This document shows, piece by piece, positions 20,685 through 29,879 of a stretch of 32,067 nt of DNA. The first letter of the stretch is position 1, and each line of letters begins with the position of its first letter. A model generated the notes under the pieces. That model was not told the DNA's origin, ran no database searches, and saw only the letters and a program-made list of their open reading frames with translations. This DNA is from Candidatus Curtissbacteria bacterium. Lineage in GTDB: Bacteria > Patescibacteriota > Microgenomatia > Curtissbacterales > GWA2-41-24. The stretch lies in the NCBI GenBank assembly GCA_016183325.1, contig JACPEV010000030.1:1-32067 (forward strand), given 5' to 3'. Position numbers and translations under genes: made by a program.

Positions 20685-21875
20685 ATGAAACTTTATAACT
20701 CGCTTTCCGAAAAGAAAGAAAGTTTGAATGACAAAAAGATAGGAATTTACGTGTGCGGGATTACTCCGTATGATACAACACATTTGGGGCATGCTTTCAC
20801 TTTTTTGATTTACGATGTTTTGGTGAGATATCTGAGATTTTTGGGGCGTGATGTAACTTATGTGCAGAATGTAACAGATATCGATGATGACATTTTGATT
20901 AAAGCAAAATCACTTGGAATCAGTTGGCAAACTTTAGGAAAAAATGAAACCCAAAGACATTTAAAAAACATGAGGACTTTGGGCGCGCTACGTCCTGATT
21001 TTTACCCAAAAGCAACAGAACATATTAGTTCAATGATTCAAATCATTGAACTACTTTTAAGAAACGGCTTGGCATATAAAAAAAATGGCTCTGTTTATTT
21101 TGATGTCAAAAGTGACAAGAAATTTGGAAAACTTTCAAAACTTCCATATCGGGCAATGCTGACAATTGCCAATGACCGGGGAAATTTCCCACTTGACCCC
21201 AAAAAACGTGACCCCCTGGATTTTGTTTTGTGGCAAGACGGCAAAGTAGGAGAGCCGACTTGGGATTCGCCGTGGGGACACGGCAGGCCCGGCTGGCATA
21301 TCGAATGTTCGGCTATGAGCATGCGCTATCTGGGGCCGACTTTGACAATTCATGGTGGCGGAGAAGATTTGATATTTCCTCATCATGAGGCGGAGATTGC
21401 CCAAAGCGAAAATTATAGCGGTAAAAAATTCGCAAAGTTTTGGATGTATACCGGCATGGTTTATTGCGAAGGGAAAAAAATGAGTAAATCTTTGGGAAAT
21501 ATGATTTTTATTGATGACCTTTTAAAAAAATACAGCGCCAGTACCATTAGAATTTACCTTTTGTGGCACCATTATCGCTCTTCCTGGAATTATAGAGAAG
21601 AAGATTTAAAAAATGCCAAAAAAATTGCTGTCATCCTGGAGGCATCCGGCAACAGCCGGAGACCGATAAGATCTAAAACACAGGAGACTCTATCGCTTCG
21701 CTCAAGGATGAGTTGTGGTGAAGTTAAAAAAACTCTACCTGATTTTTTTGCGGCAATGGACGACGATTTAAATATTGGCAAGGCAATTAAAATTTTAATT
21801 GATTACGTAAAGTTGAAAAATGCTAATGCCGCTGTTGTTGCAAAATGCGGGAAAATTTTAGGGTTGATACTCTAA
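20685..21875 (+). CDS. cysS: cysteinyl-tRNA synthetase, C-terminally short, with a palindromic insertion
   Basis: This 396-aa class Ia synthetase has the zinc and HIGH region CGITPYDTTHLGHAFTF, the WHIECSAMS zinc-binding segment, HGGGEDLIFPHHEAEIAQSE, and the KMSKSLGN loop. The DALR region reaches FFAAMDDDLNIGKAIKIL and ends soon after, so the usual C-terminal tRNA-binding part (about 60 residues) is missing. Between KIAVILEAS and EVKKTLPDFF a segment of about 25 residues (NSRRPIRSKTQETLSLRSR) comes from a GTCATCC-type repeat (21630-21712). It follows the PIG-L gene by 14 bp. Confidence 0.94.
   Translation: MKLYNSLSEKKESLNDKKIGIYVCGITPYDTTHLGHAFTFLIYDVLVRYLRFLGRDVTYVQNVTDIDDDILIKAKSLGISWQTLGKNETQRHLKNMRTLGALRPDFYPKATEHISSMIQIIELLLRNGLAYKKNGSVYFDVKSDKKFGKLSKLPYRAMLTIANDRGNFPLDPKKRDPLDFVLWQDGKVGEPTWDSPWGHGRPGWHIECSAMSMRYLGPTLTIHGGGEDLIFPHHEAEIAQSENYSGKKFAKFWMYTGMVYCEGKKMSKSLGNMIFIDDLLKKYSASTIRIYLLWHHYRSSWNYREEDLKNAKKIAVILEASGNSRRPIRSKTQETLSLRSRMSCGEVKKTLPDFFAAMDDDLNIGKAIKILIDYVKLKNANAAVVAKCGKILGLIL
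21630..21712. repeat. GTCATCC-type double-hairpin repeat inserted in frame in cysS
   Basis: It starts GTCATCCTGGAGG, contains CCGGC-aaca-GCCGG, then AAGATCTAAAAC, GACTC, CGCTTCGCTC and GGATGAG. The layout matches the copies at 13043, 19547 and 31798. It sits in a variable linker of CysRS between the end of the catalytic core and the DALR helix bundle. Confidence 0.75.
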
Positions 21876-23375
21876 TATTTCGGATAAATAAGGAATTGAT
21901 TCTGTTTCTTGTTGGGAAAGAGCTGCCCCTTTTAGTTTCTCTGCTTCTTTCAACAAGACCATTGTTTTCTGATCATCTCCTTTTAGGTGAGACATAGCAG
22001 CTTTGATTGCTCTGGTTTCCCAGTTTTTATTATCAATTTCTTCTGCTTTTTCAATAAAATACTGCGCTGCATCAAAATTCATTAATGGTATTTTGAGGGC
22101 AAGAGCTGCTGATTTTGTGAAAGTAAAAAAATCATCTTCTTTGGTAATTTGCATAAATTTAAATAAATCTTGGCTTGGGAAAGGGTCTTTAATGTCCTTT
22201 AACCATTCGGGATAAACTAGTTTTTCCAAAATAATAAAGTCCGAAAGGGTTTTGGCAATTAGATAAGCCCCCTCTTTATTGGGATGGGTTCCGTCAAGAA
22301 AGAAATTAAATCCTGGAAGTTGATCTTTTGAATTTTCGCGAAAAACTTCTGCAAAATCGACTACCCAGACATTTTTATGATCATCAAGTGATTTAATAAA
22401 GTTGGCATGGGAAGTGGTGGTTCTCCAGGGGACTAAATCGTTATCTTTAGCCTTTTGGAAAATTTCGTAAGCGTAAGATGGTTCGCCCTGTTTTTCAAGA
22501 ACTGTTCCTTTAAGAAACAGGAGCGAAGCATCATCTGGATACTGAGTTAGATGATAGTTAATCCAATCTTTTGCCATTTGATAGTCTCTCTGGTCGATCA
22601 ACTGTCGGGCAATTTGTACCCCTTGCTGATAAGAGATAGACACACCATTTTCAGTTGTTTCTCTTTTAACGGGTGGCCAGTCAGCGATATTGTGACCTGG
22701 AATCGCCAATATTAACGGGATGCGGCTTTTTTTGGCAGCTCTTGTTATCGCCAGAAGATTGTTTTGGAAAATATTCATTTTTAGACTGACGTAAAACTTA
22801 TTGTCTCCATAAGCCGGGAATTTTTGAGAAGACAACGGCTTCTGTGTATTGCGAGATTGTGCTGAAGAAAGAATGATTTTTGCCAAATCGCTTCGGTTTT
22901 TGAGTGCAGTCACTGCCCTGACTAACAAATAATAATCGAGTTGAGGATAAATGAATTCGTTTTCTCCAGTATAGATAATTACTAGATCCGGTTTTTGTGA
23001 AATTGTTCGATTAAATAAATAGCGGATTCTGGTGGAATTAAATCCGGCCCAGCCAAAATTGTAGACTTTAACGTCTTTATAGTCGAAAACTTTATGCAGT
23101 TGATATTGAAGCTGGTTAACAAAACCGGTTTTTGGTAGAGGAACACCCTGGACTGTAGAACCACCGTAAACGAATACGCGAAATTCTTCTGGTTTTTTTT
23201 CTTCAAAAGGCGGGATAAAAATTTCTTCAAATTCGGTTTTTAGATTCTCGGAAGTAATTTTATCTTTAAGAAAAGTTCTGAGTGACAATTTTGCTACCAA
23301 TTCGAAAATTATGATAATTAAGAGAGATAAAAGAAGTATTAGCAAAAGATTAGCTTGCTTTTGGTCGGGCAACAT
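21858..23375 (-). CDS. membrane-anchored SGNH hydrolase with TPR-like region
   Basis: This 505-aa protein has an N-terminal transmembrane helix (about residues 9-27). SGNH block I is VYGGSTVQG (G-G-S replaces the usual G-D-S), block III is YTGENEF, and block V is FLDGTHPN with Asp and His. Between blocks III and V lies a TPR-like helical insertion (DYQMAKDWINYHLTQYPDDASLLFLKGTVLEKQGEPSYAYEIF), and more TPR-like helices form the C-terminus. It probably modifies cell-surface glycans outside the membrane; the TPRs may hold a partner. It overlaps the upstream gene by 26 bp. Confidence 0.83.
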   Translation of the reverse strand: MLPDQKQANLLLILLLSLLIIIIFELVAKLSLRTFLKDKITSENLKTEFEEIFIPPFEEKKPEEFRVFVYGGSTVQGVPLPKTGFVNQLQYQLHKVFDYKDVKVYNFGWAGFNSTRIRYLFNRTISQKPDLVIIYTGENEFIYPQLDYYLLVRAVTALKNRSDLAKIILSSAQSRNTQKPLSSQKFPAYGDNKFYVSLKMNIFQNNLLAITRAAKKSRIPLILAIPGHNIADWPPVKRETTENGVSISYQQGVQIARQLIDQRDYQMAKDWINYHLTQYPDDASLLFLKGTVLEKQGEPSYAYEIFQKAKDNDLVPWRTTTSHANFIKSLDDHKNVWVVDFAEVFRENSKDQLPGFNFFLDGTHPNKEGAYLIAKTLSDFIILEKLVYPEWLKDIKDPFPSQDLFKFMQITKEDDFFTFTKSAALALKIPLMNFDAAQYFIEKAEEIDNKNWETRAIKAAMSHLKGDDQKTMVLLKEAEKLKGAALSQQETESIPYLSEILEYQP

Positions 23376-23655
23376 AACGCAGAAAGGTAGCTTTTAGCCT
23401 TTTGGCTTCTTGCGAAAATACCTTGTTTTTTGCAAAATCTTTTCTGACAGTAGCAGGAGTTTCCACCTCGATAATTCTTGTGATTTTCCCTTTATCCTTG
23501 ACCACGATATCCGGAATGTATCCATCAATAGCCGATGGTCGCCTGTGTCCCGGCAAATCAACCAGTACTTGGTGGCCGACTCGCAAATGTCTAATGGCAA
23601 TTTGCTGAACTTTTCTATCGTGAAGAACTTGGCTTGACTTTGCTCGATGCGCCAC
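23350..23655 (-). CDS. 101-aa protein with a PD-(D/E)xK-like core
   Basis: Starts at a GTG (23655-23653); a TATAAT (plus-strand 23665-23670) ends 9 nt upstream, suggesting another leaderless start. The segment GYIPDIVVKDKGKITRIIEVETPATV has a P-D ... I-x-E-V-E pattern with beta strands, similar to the small PD-(D/E)xK nuclease-like folds; the lysine is replaced by another residue. It could be a degenerate nuclease or a structural relative. It overlaps the SGNH/TPR gene, forming an operon with it, although no functional link is obvious. Confidence 0.6.
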   Translation of the reverse strand: MAHRAKSSQVLHDRKVQQIAIRHLRVGHQVLVDLPGHRRPSAIDGYIPDIVVKDKGKITRIIEVETPATVRKDFAKNKVFSQEAKRLKATFLRYVARPKAS

Positions 23656-23664
23656 GCTAGTTTA

Positions 23665-23670
23665 ATTATA
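23665..23670 (-). promoter_or_regulatory. -10 box of the 23655 to 21858 operon
   Basis: Perfect TATAAT on the minus strand, 9 nt before the GTG start. No convincing -35 is seen. Confidence 0.5.
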
Positions 23671-23749
23671 CTTTTTTAAAGTTTCCATTATTCGAACCTA
23701 CTGGACACAATGACTTCAGCCATTTTTTGTCTCTAATTATAATAAACAA

Positions 23750-24280
23750 TTAAATTTCTAGTGTAACCGAAATTGGTAAATGATCGGATGCGTTTGACTT
23801 CTCGACTTTGAATGAACCTGTCTTAATATCATTGCTTGTAAAAATGTAATCCAGTCGAGTGTTCACTTCCTGAGGATTACATTTTATACAACCATCTGGA
23901 TACATGCTCCAAGTCGGTAAAGAGGCTGGATCAGAATCAAGTAGGACTTTCTTGATATTAGTTATCGCTGAGCTATCAGGTATTGCGTTAAAATCTCCCA
24001 TGAGTATAGTCCATTTAGTTGTTAGCAGTTTAATCAGATTGGACACCTGTTCATTTTGCTCTTTTGATTCTTGCTGATGTGTATGGACAAGGTGGGTGTT
24101 CAACACATGGAGTCTCTTATTTTCTATCGAGATATCAGCCCTGACAGCAACCCTAGGGTTTTCTCTCGAAAGAATATAAATTTCACTTTCGATAATTTTT
24201 TTGCCATATTGACAATTATAAACATCAAGTGTTAATTTTTGGTGAATTACGCCATGGCGCCATTCAGGAGACCCTCCCAA
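23750..24280 (-). pseudogene. N-terminally truncated endonuclease/exonuclease/phosphatase (EEP) protein
   Basis: The remaining 176 residues contain the C-terminal two thirds of the EEP fold: LHVLNTHLVH, WTILMGDFNAIPDS, RLDYIFTSNDI and NASDHLPISVTLEI, with the Asp-Phe-Asn and Ser-Asp-His catalytic motifs intact. The first part (about 80 residues with the Asn and metal-binding Glu of motifs I and II) is missing. The frame runs back to a TTG at 24280 and meets a stop four codons upstream. That junction lies inside the first gene of the divergent Rhs operon, so the operon's arrival probably deleted the head and promoter. Loss of the Glu should abolish metal-dependent catalysis. Confidence 0.75.
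24209..24238 (+). promoter_or_regulatory. candidate promoter of the Rhs operon
   Basis: TTGACA (24209-24214) with an 18-nt spacer to TAATTT (24233-24238). Transcription would start about 9 nt before the ATG at 24254. It lies inside the truncated EEP gene on the other strand. Confidence 0.45.
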
Positions 24281-24847
24281 AAATTGTTGTTATTCGCTTT
24301 CCTGCCAATACTTCTCCTTTTTCAAATACAATCTGCTTTCGCTGTTAATTTAGATGACTTCCTCAAAGATATAAAAAACTTCATTAATCCGGGAAAGTTG
24401 GCAATAGATTCGGCTATCACCTTGGCTCCGGGCGGAGATGTCGCAAATAATGGGGAAGTTGATGCGGGGGATATTATTAGGTTTTCCTATACGATAACAA
24501 ATCCGTCAGATAAAAAATATGCCTTCGCCACTCTAAAGACAAATATTGACCGCAGACAACTCAGCTTTATTCATAATGTCCAAGGAACGTCCGGTATAAC
24601 CGATGACGGCGAGACCATTTCTATCCCTAATATTCGGCTTGAGCCATCGCAATCTTTGGAAATTACCTTTGACGCCCGAATAAACTACTACCAAGATGCC
24701 GACAAGACTGTCTCTACCGAGTCTGAATTCCTCAACAGCGATAAAAAACTTATTGAGAAATCAGCGAAAAAAGAAATAAAAGCTAAAAAGATTAATGTGG
24801 ATAAGATTAATTCAACACTAAACGAAAAACAACAAAATAGTGAGTAA
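24254..24847 (+). CDS. secreted protein upstream of the Rhs gene, DUF11-like beta domain
   Basis: The ATG at 24254 gives 197 aa; earlier TTG and GTG codons are in frame but lie against the -10. A signal peptide is clear (MAPFRRPSQKLLLFAFLPILLLF, cleavage likely after QSAFA). The rest has a beta-rich segment (GDIIRFSYTITNPSDKKYAFATLKTNI, then IRLEPSQSLEITFDARI) like DUF11/CARDB-type repeats of surface proteins, and a K-rich C-terminus. Its stop overlaps the Rhs GTG as GTGAGTAA. It may help export, anchor or protect the Rhs protein; this is inference from position. Confidence 0.75.
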   Translation: MAPFRRPSQKLLLFAFLPILLLFQIQSAFAVNLDDFLKDIKNFINPGKLAIDSAITLAPGGDVANNGEVDAGDIIRFSYTITNPSDKKYAFATLKTNIDRRQLSFIHNVQGTSGITDDGETISIPNIRLEPSQSLEITFDARINYYQDADKTVSTESEFLNSDKKLIEKSAKKEIKAKKINVDKINSTLNEKQQNSE

Positions 24848-27800
24848 TAAAATCACAATCGCCAAGAAAATCCTCAGAAAATTTTTCGGTCTGGCGATAT
24901 CTGTCGCGCTTATATCAACCTCTTTAGCCCCGATAGATATATTTGCAGAGGATACTTGTACAGCTTCGGCAAGCCCGGGATCAAATTCTGGCGCCCAGGC
25001 TCATCATGCTCGAGTTGGCGGTGTTGCACTAGATCAAGCTGCAAAATTCTTGGCTGATATGACAGACATCACTGGGGCATATTATGATGCCGTTCTTGAT
25101 CGAATAGTTTTCGTCGGCAAGAAAAATACAACGTTGCCTAAGTTTGATAAAGACGATATGGCAGTTGCCATTAAGTCTGTCATTTATAATAGAACTATTC
25201 CTGCTGTTAGCATGGAGGAGGATCCAGCTGATCCAAGCGGGCCAAATTTAAAAGTTTTATATTATGGTGGAATCGAAAATACTCGATTCGGCAAAGTTCT
25301 TTTTGACGCAGATAATAAATTGAAATCCTATGCACAAGGATATGATGAAAATGGAAGTGTTCTGACATCTTCGGTTCCGGGCTATAAATCATTCTTCGAT
25401 CTCTATTTAGAAAAGAATCCTTCAGTGGCTTCTGTGGGTTCATCAGCTTCAAGGTGGTGGATAACTCCAAAATTGATAACTTTGAAAAAAGACGATGCGG
25501 CAAGTGCCTTTGTCTTTGAGATTGCGATAATGCAAGTAAAAACAGAAGCACTAAATCCCAGTAACGATCCAAAATGGAATCAGGCTGCGCAGGAATTTGC
25601 AGATCATCAGACGAACAATTATGATACTTATTCTCAAGAAGCGCCCGCATATTCTGACGCAAAGCAGCTCGGTAAAATAGTTTCTGTTATTAAATGGTTG
25701 GCTGATAACGGCATTGCAACTGATTTCCAGTTTGCTCGTGATTATGCTCCAAAATATGTTTCAACCCCGGTAAATGTGCCCAAAAGATATACACCTTGGA
25801 AACAAATCTCAGGTGGCGAAATTCAGCTTGTTGGTGGAGTGGATTACAATACTGCAAATACCTATAATCCAGATAGTAGTGGTACTTCATCTAGCCTGAA
25901 AACTTCTTCTCAAAGTGTACCAACTACAAAAGAGGATATACACTGGACTTTCACAAAAGATGGCCAGCAATACGAATCCGTAGCAGTTGCAGCTGATGCT
26001 TTCAGGAGTCTTGGATCCTACAACACATCTGCTGTTGATATGTCTTTCCCAACAGCCGGAGATTTAACACTTGCGTTTCAGCGGACATACTCATCGTATT
26101 CCGGTGGCCAATATGGAGTAGGACGGGGCTGGAACATTTATCCGGCAACTTTGTATGACAATAATCCCACACATGCATTTGTTTGTTCCGCCGGTACATA
26201 TCCAAAATCGCTTGCCCTACAATCTCAATTCGGGGGCTTTGAATCATTTACAATTAACGATTGTAATATCGGTTATGTTCCGGATGATGCATCATATAAT
26301 TCTCAAGTGTTCCGAAACGCCGATGGGACATTCACAGCTCGTCTAACAAACCAAACAGAGTTCCTTTTTGATTCAGCATATAGGTTGACTAAAGTTAAGG
26401 ACAAAAACGGCAACACCATTACGTATAATTACGAAGGCGCATCAAGAAAGTTAATTAACATTATTGATAGTAAAAATCATCAAGTAAATCTCAATTACAC
26501 AACCATAAACGGTCAAGAGTTAATTTCTTCGATCTCTGATTGGTCCGCAAGAGTCGTAAATTATACGTACGACAATGATGGAAACCTTTTAACTGTAAAA
26601 GATCCCAATAACGGTGAGACAATATATACATATGATAGTAACTTCAAACTCACTACCGTTACCGACCGCACAAATCAACTAATTCTTACCAATACTTATA
26701 CGGAGGAAGCGAAAATAGCCACCCAGAAAAACGCGGCTAACATTACAAATACATTTAATTACGACAAGGTTAATAGGAAAATTACGCAAACCGACAATCA
26801 AACTTCCCCAAGGTCACAAGTTACAACGTATGACACTAAAGCCCGAATTCTTGAACAGAAAGATCCACTGCTGAAGAGCGTAAACTATACCTACGGGGCA
26901 GAATATTTACCGCTTACTATAACAGACAAAAATAACAATAAAATAACAAACACCTATGATACTAATGGGAACTTAACTTCATCTACCTTTCCGGATTTGA
27001 AAAAGGTAACACATCAGTTTGATTCAAAAAATAGGTTAACTAAGATAGTTGATGAAAGATATGGTGCGCTGGCAAAAGAAACAATTTTTACTTACGATGC
27101 AGCCGGCAACCTAACTAAATCACAAGAAGCCGGACTTGCCACAAATTACACTTACGACACGTCGGGCGAAATGCTCACACTTACCGATCCGCTACTCCAC
27201 AAAACAACCTGGACTCGAGACAGTTTCGGCAATAAACTTACAGAAGTTGATGCATTAAACAACGGGATTGCATTTGTATATGATGCGATTGCAAGATTAA
27301 CTAAAAGAACCGACCCTGATTTGAAAGTAACATCGTATAGCTATGACAATAATGGAAATCTGTTAACAGAAACAAATGCATCCGGAACAACTACCAATTT
27401 ATTTGATAAAGAGAATCGGCTTGTAAAAACTACCTTACCCAACAATACAATTTCAGAATACGGCTACAATACATCTGGTTCGCAAACATCAACGAAAGAC
27501 GCCTCGCTAAACGTTACCTCATATGGTTATGATTCCTATCAAAATCTCACCTCACAGCAAGATGCTCTTCTAAAAACGACAACTTACGCATACGATGCCC
27601 TTAATCGACAAACGCAAACAAAAACACCACTTCTCAAGATATCTAAGTGGGAATTTGATGCCAACGGAAATGTCACAAAAAGAATTGACGCGAACAATAG
27701 TGCAACTACTTATAACTACGACTCATTAAACCGTCTCACAAAAATAACTTACCCGGATGCAAAAACTGTTGTCTTTGAATATGACAATCGGGGCAACAGG

Positions 27801-29399
27801 ACAAAAATGATTGATCCTGTAGGTACATCTACTTTTACATACGATAATTTTGACAGACTCACACAGGCAACAAATGCTTATGGAAAAATCCTCAAATATA
27901 CCTATGACAATGCCCATAACCTCAAAACGATCACATATCCGGATAGTGGCACTGTTACGTATACGTATGACAATAACAATCGATTAATAAAAGTTGCTGA
28001 TTGGAACTTTAAACAAACTACCTACACCTACAATAAGAACGGGACAGTTGCCACGCGTACCTTACCAAACGGAGTCAAAACAACTTACACTTACGATGGT
28101 GCAAACAGACTAAAAGAGATTATCCACGCTAAATCTTTAACAACACTGGCTAAATTTACTTACACTCGCGACAGTATTGGGAATATTACTTCTGTTGTTG
28201 AATCAGGCTCATTTATTTCATCCACGCCTCAGACCACGACCTTCAGCTACGATTCTTTGGGAAGAATAATAAAAGCTACCTATCCCAGCAATAAGACATT
28301 CGAATATACCTACGATAAAATGGGTAATCGCCTCACCCAAAAAGTAGATGGTTCAACTACTGCGGCATATACCTATGACGATGATTATAAACTTATCAAA
28401 AAGAATAACTTTACCTCATATACTTACGATAATAACGGGAATCAAACCAAGAAACCTTCAGAAAACTTTAATTCAGATCCAACATATACCTACGATTTCG
28501 AGAACAGACTAATTGGTCATACAACATCCGTGGGTAATGTCTATGACTGGAAGTACGATGGATTAGGCAATAGATTGCGAAAGAACATGGCTACAGCTGT
28601 TACGCGCTATATCAATGATACTTCGGGTCCGCTCTCGAGGCTCATGGCCACCAGTGGAGATCAAAACTATGCATCAACGTTTTGGATCTATGGATTAGGA
28701 CTGCTCTATGATACTGAGAGTAATTACTATCTCGAAGATGCGACAGGTAGTATGCGATTTATAGCCAATTCCTACGGTTCAAAGCGGTCCAGCGCCAACT
28801 ATGACCCATTCGGCAATATCCGCTCATCATCGGGCATACTTCCGGACTTCCAGTTTAATACACAAAAGTTTGACAGTGGAAGCAATCTCTATTTCCTGCG
28901 GGCACGCTATTACGATCCGGAACTTGGCCGCTTCATTTCCAGAGATCCGGTCAAAGGCACTCTCACCAATCCCCAAACCCAAAATCCATACGCTTATGCC
29001 CTAAATAATCCGATTAATCTCTCTGATCCTTCAGGAGAATTCATAGACACTGTATGGGATATAGCAAATATTGCATATGATATTTATACTTGCGATTGGG
29101 GCTCTCTTGCTGTCGATACTGCATCCGCATTCATACCCTTTGTCCCTGCAGGCTTAACAAAAGTTGGAAAAGTTACAGGGAAGATAGACGATGTAGCAGA
29201 CGCGACAAAACAATTCAAAAGGCTTAATGAGCACGAAATAAAAGAGGTAGAGAGAATAACTGGTCAGGATATTCACGAAATTAAGGGACCTGGGGGAGGA
29301 AAATTTGATTTGTTCAAGGATTCAAATGGAAACGTTATTATCAAACCAAAAGATGGTAGTGGCCCGGGCGACCCAATAGGAGTAAACTTACGTGAATAA
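24840..29399 (+). CDS. secreted Rhs/YD-repeat polymorphic toxin with a C-terminal type 33-like toxin domain
   Basis: This 1519-aa protein starts at a GTG overlapping the previous stop. A signal sequence (about residues 8-36) is followed by an N-terminal domain of unknown type (about 40-300), a DUF6531-like start of the Rhs cage (VDMSFPTAGDLTLAFQRTYSS), then some 30 YD repeats (G-N-x-T-x-Y-x-Y-D pattern) to about residue 1250. The Rhs core end is YFLRARYYDPELGRFISRDP (about 1343-1362) and NPYAYALNNPINLSDPSG. After it comes a hydrophobic linker and a variable tip of about 130 residues ending GKFDLFKDSNGNVIIKPK and GPGDPIGVNL, resembling polymorphic toxin type 33. Target activity is not known. 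An immunity gene follows at once. Confidence 0.9.
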   Translation: MSNKITIAKKILRKFFGLAISVALISTSLAPIDIFAEDTCTASASPGSNSGAQAHHARVGGVALDQAAKFLADMTDITGAYYDAVLDRIVFVGKKNTTLPKFDKDDMAVAIKSVIYNRTIPAVSMEEDPADPSGPNLKVLYYGGIENTRFGKVLFDADNKLKSYAQGYDENGSVLTSSVPGYKSFFDLYLEKNPSVASVGSSASRWWITPKLITLKKDDAASAFVFEIAIMQVKTEALNPSNDPKWNQAAQEFADHQTNNYDTYSQEAPAYSDAKQLGKIVSVIKWLADNGIATDFQFARDYAPKYVSTPVNVPKRYTPWKQISGGEIQLVGGVDYNTANTYNPDSSGTSSSLKTSSQSVPTTKEDIHWTFTKDGQQYESVAVAADAFRSLGSYNTSAVDMSFPTAGDLTLAFQRTYSSYSGGQYGVGRGWNIYPATLYDNNPTHAFVCSAGTYPKSLALQSQFGGFESFTINDCNIGYVPDDASYNSQVFRNADGTFTARLTNQTEFLFDSAYRLTKVKDKNGNTITYNYEGASRKLINIIDSKNHQVNLNYTTINGQELISSISDWSARVVNYTYDNDGNLLTVKDPNNGETIYTYDSNFKLTTVTDRTNQLILTNTYTEEAKIATQKNAANITNTFNYDKVNRKITQTDNQTSPRSQVTTYDTKARILEQKDPLLKSVNYTYGAEYLPLTITDKNNNKITNTYDTNGNLTSSTFPDLKKVTHQFDSKNRLTKIVDERYGALAKETIFTYDAAGNLTKSQEAGLATNYTYDTSGEMLTLTDPLLHKTTWTRDSFGNKLTEVDALNNGIAFVYDAIARLTKRTDPDLKVTSYSYDNNGNLLTETNASGTTTNLFDKENRLVKTTLPNNTISEYGYNTSGSQTSTKDASLNVTSYGYDSYQNLTSQQDALLKTTTYAYDALNRQTQTKTPLLKISKWEFDANGNVTKRIDANNSATTYNYDSLNRLTKITYPDAKTVVFEYDNRGNRTKMIDPVGTSTFTYDNFDRLTQATNAYGKILKYTYDNAHNLKTITYPDSGTVTYTYDNNNRLIKVADWNFKQTTYTYNKNGTVATRTLPNGVKTTYTYDGANRLKEIIHAKSLTTLAKFTYTRDSIGNITSVVESGSFISSTPQTTTFSYDSLGRIIKATYPSNKTFEYTYDKMGNRLTQKVDGSTTAAYTYDDDYKLIKKNNFTSYTYDNNGNQTKKPSENFNSDPTYTYDFENRLIGHTTSVGNVYDWKYDGLGNRLRKNMATAVTRYINDTSGPLSRLMATSGDQNYASTFWIYGLGLLYDTESNYYLEDATGSMRFIANSYGSKRSSANYDPFGNIRSSSGILPDFQFNTQKFDSGSNLYFLRARYYDPELGRFISRDPVKGTLTNPQTQNPYAYALNNPINLSDPSGEFIDTVWDIANIAYDIYTCDWGSLAVDTASAFIPFVPAGLTKVGKVTGKIDDVADATKQFKRLNEHEIKEVERITGQDIHEIKGPGGGKFDLFKDSNGNVIIKPKDGSGPGDPIGVNLRE

Positions 29400-29814
29400 A
29401 GATAGAGTAACAAAAAACGAAATTCGCGCCTATTTTAGTGTTTATCCCAAGAATATCGCTCCGGAAGAATTAACAAAGCTGATAGGGTTAAAACCCTATA
29501 AAACACATTTAAAGGGTGATCCGGTAGTTCAAAATAATCTGGAAGGTCCAAAATTTAAAGATAATTTTTGGAGTATAAAATCCCAAGCAGATCCTTCCGT
29601 TTCTCTTGAGGAACACTTGGAGAATCTTTTAGATCAGTTAAGGCCGTACAAAAATAAAATCTTGCAGTATACAGGAGATATGTATAAAGAATTAGCATTT
29701 ACCATATTCTGTAACGAAGGGCGCCCAGGAGTACATATCAACAAAAAACTACTCCAGGAATTAACAGATTATGGTATAGAGATAGATATGGACATTTATT
29801 TTAAGAAATCTTGA
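29392..29814 (+). CDS. DUF4279-type immunity protein for the Rhs toxin
   Basis: This 140-aa soluble protein starts at a GTG that overlaps the Rhs stop (GTGAATAA). It shows the DUF4279 pattern: YFSVYPKNIAPEELTKLIGLKPYKTHLKGDPV, then DNFWSIKS, LEEHLENLLDQLRPYKNKI and a final YGIEIDMDIYF. DUF4279 proteins are frequent immunity partners of polymorphic toxins. Its position directly after the toxin tip, translationally coupled, fits neutralisation of the adjacent toxin domain. Confidence 0.82.
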   Translation: MNKDRVTKNEIRAYFSVYPKNIAPEELTKLIGLKPYKTHLKGDPVVQNNLEGPKFKDNFWSIKSQADPSVSLEEHLENLLDQLRPYKNKILQYTGDMYKELAFTIFCNEGRPGVHINKKLLQELTDYGIEIDMDIYFKKS

Positions 29815-29879
29815 GGGGTTTAAGCTTTCACAAATAACAGAATGGGGAATGAGGGAATGAGGGGACGGTCCTGAGAAGG

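Noticed and set aside
28000-28600. CRISPR-like regular repeats.
   Set aside because: The periodicity is the YD repeats of the Rhs protein, degenerate at DNA level and coding throughout.
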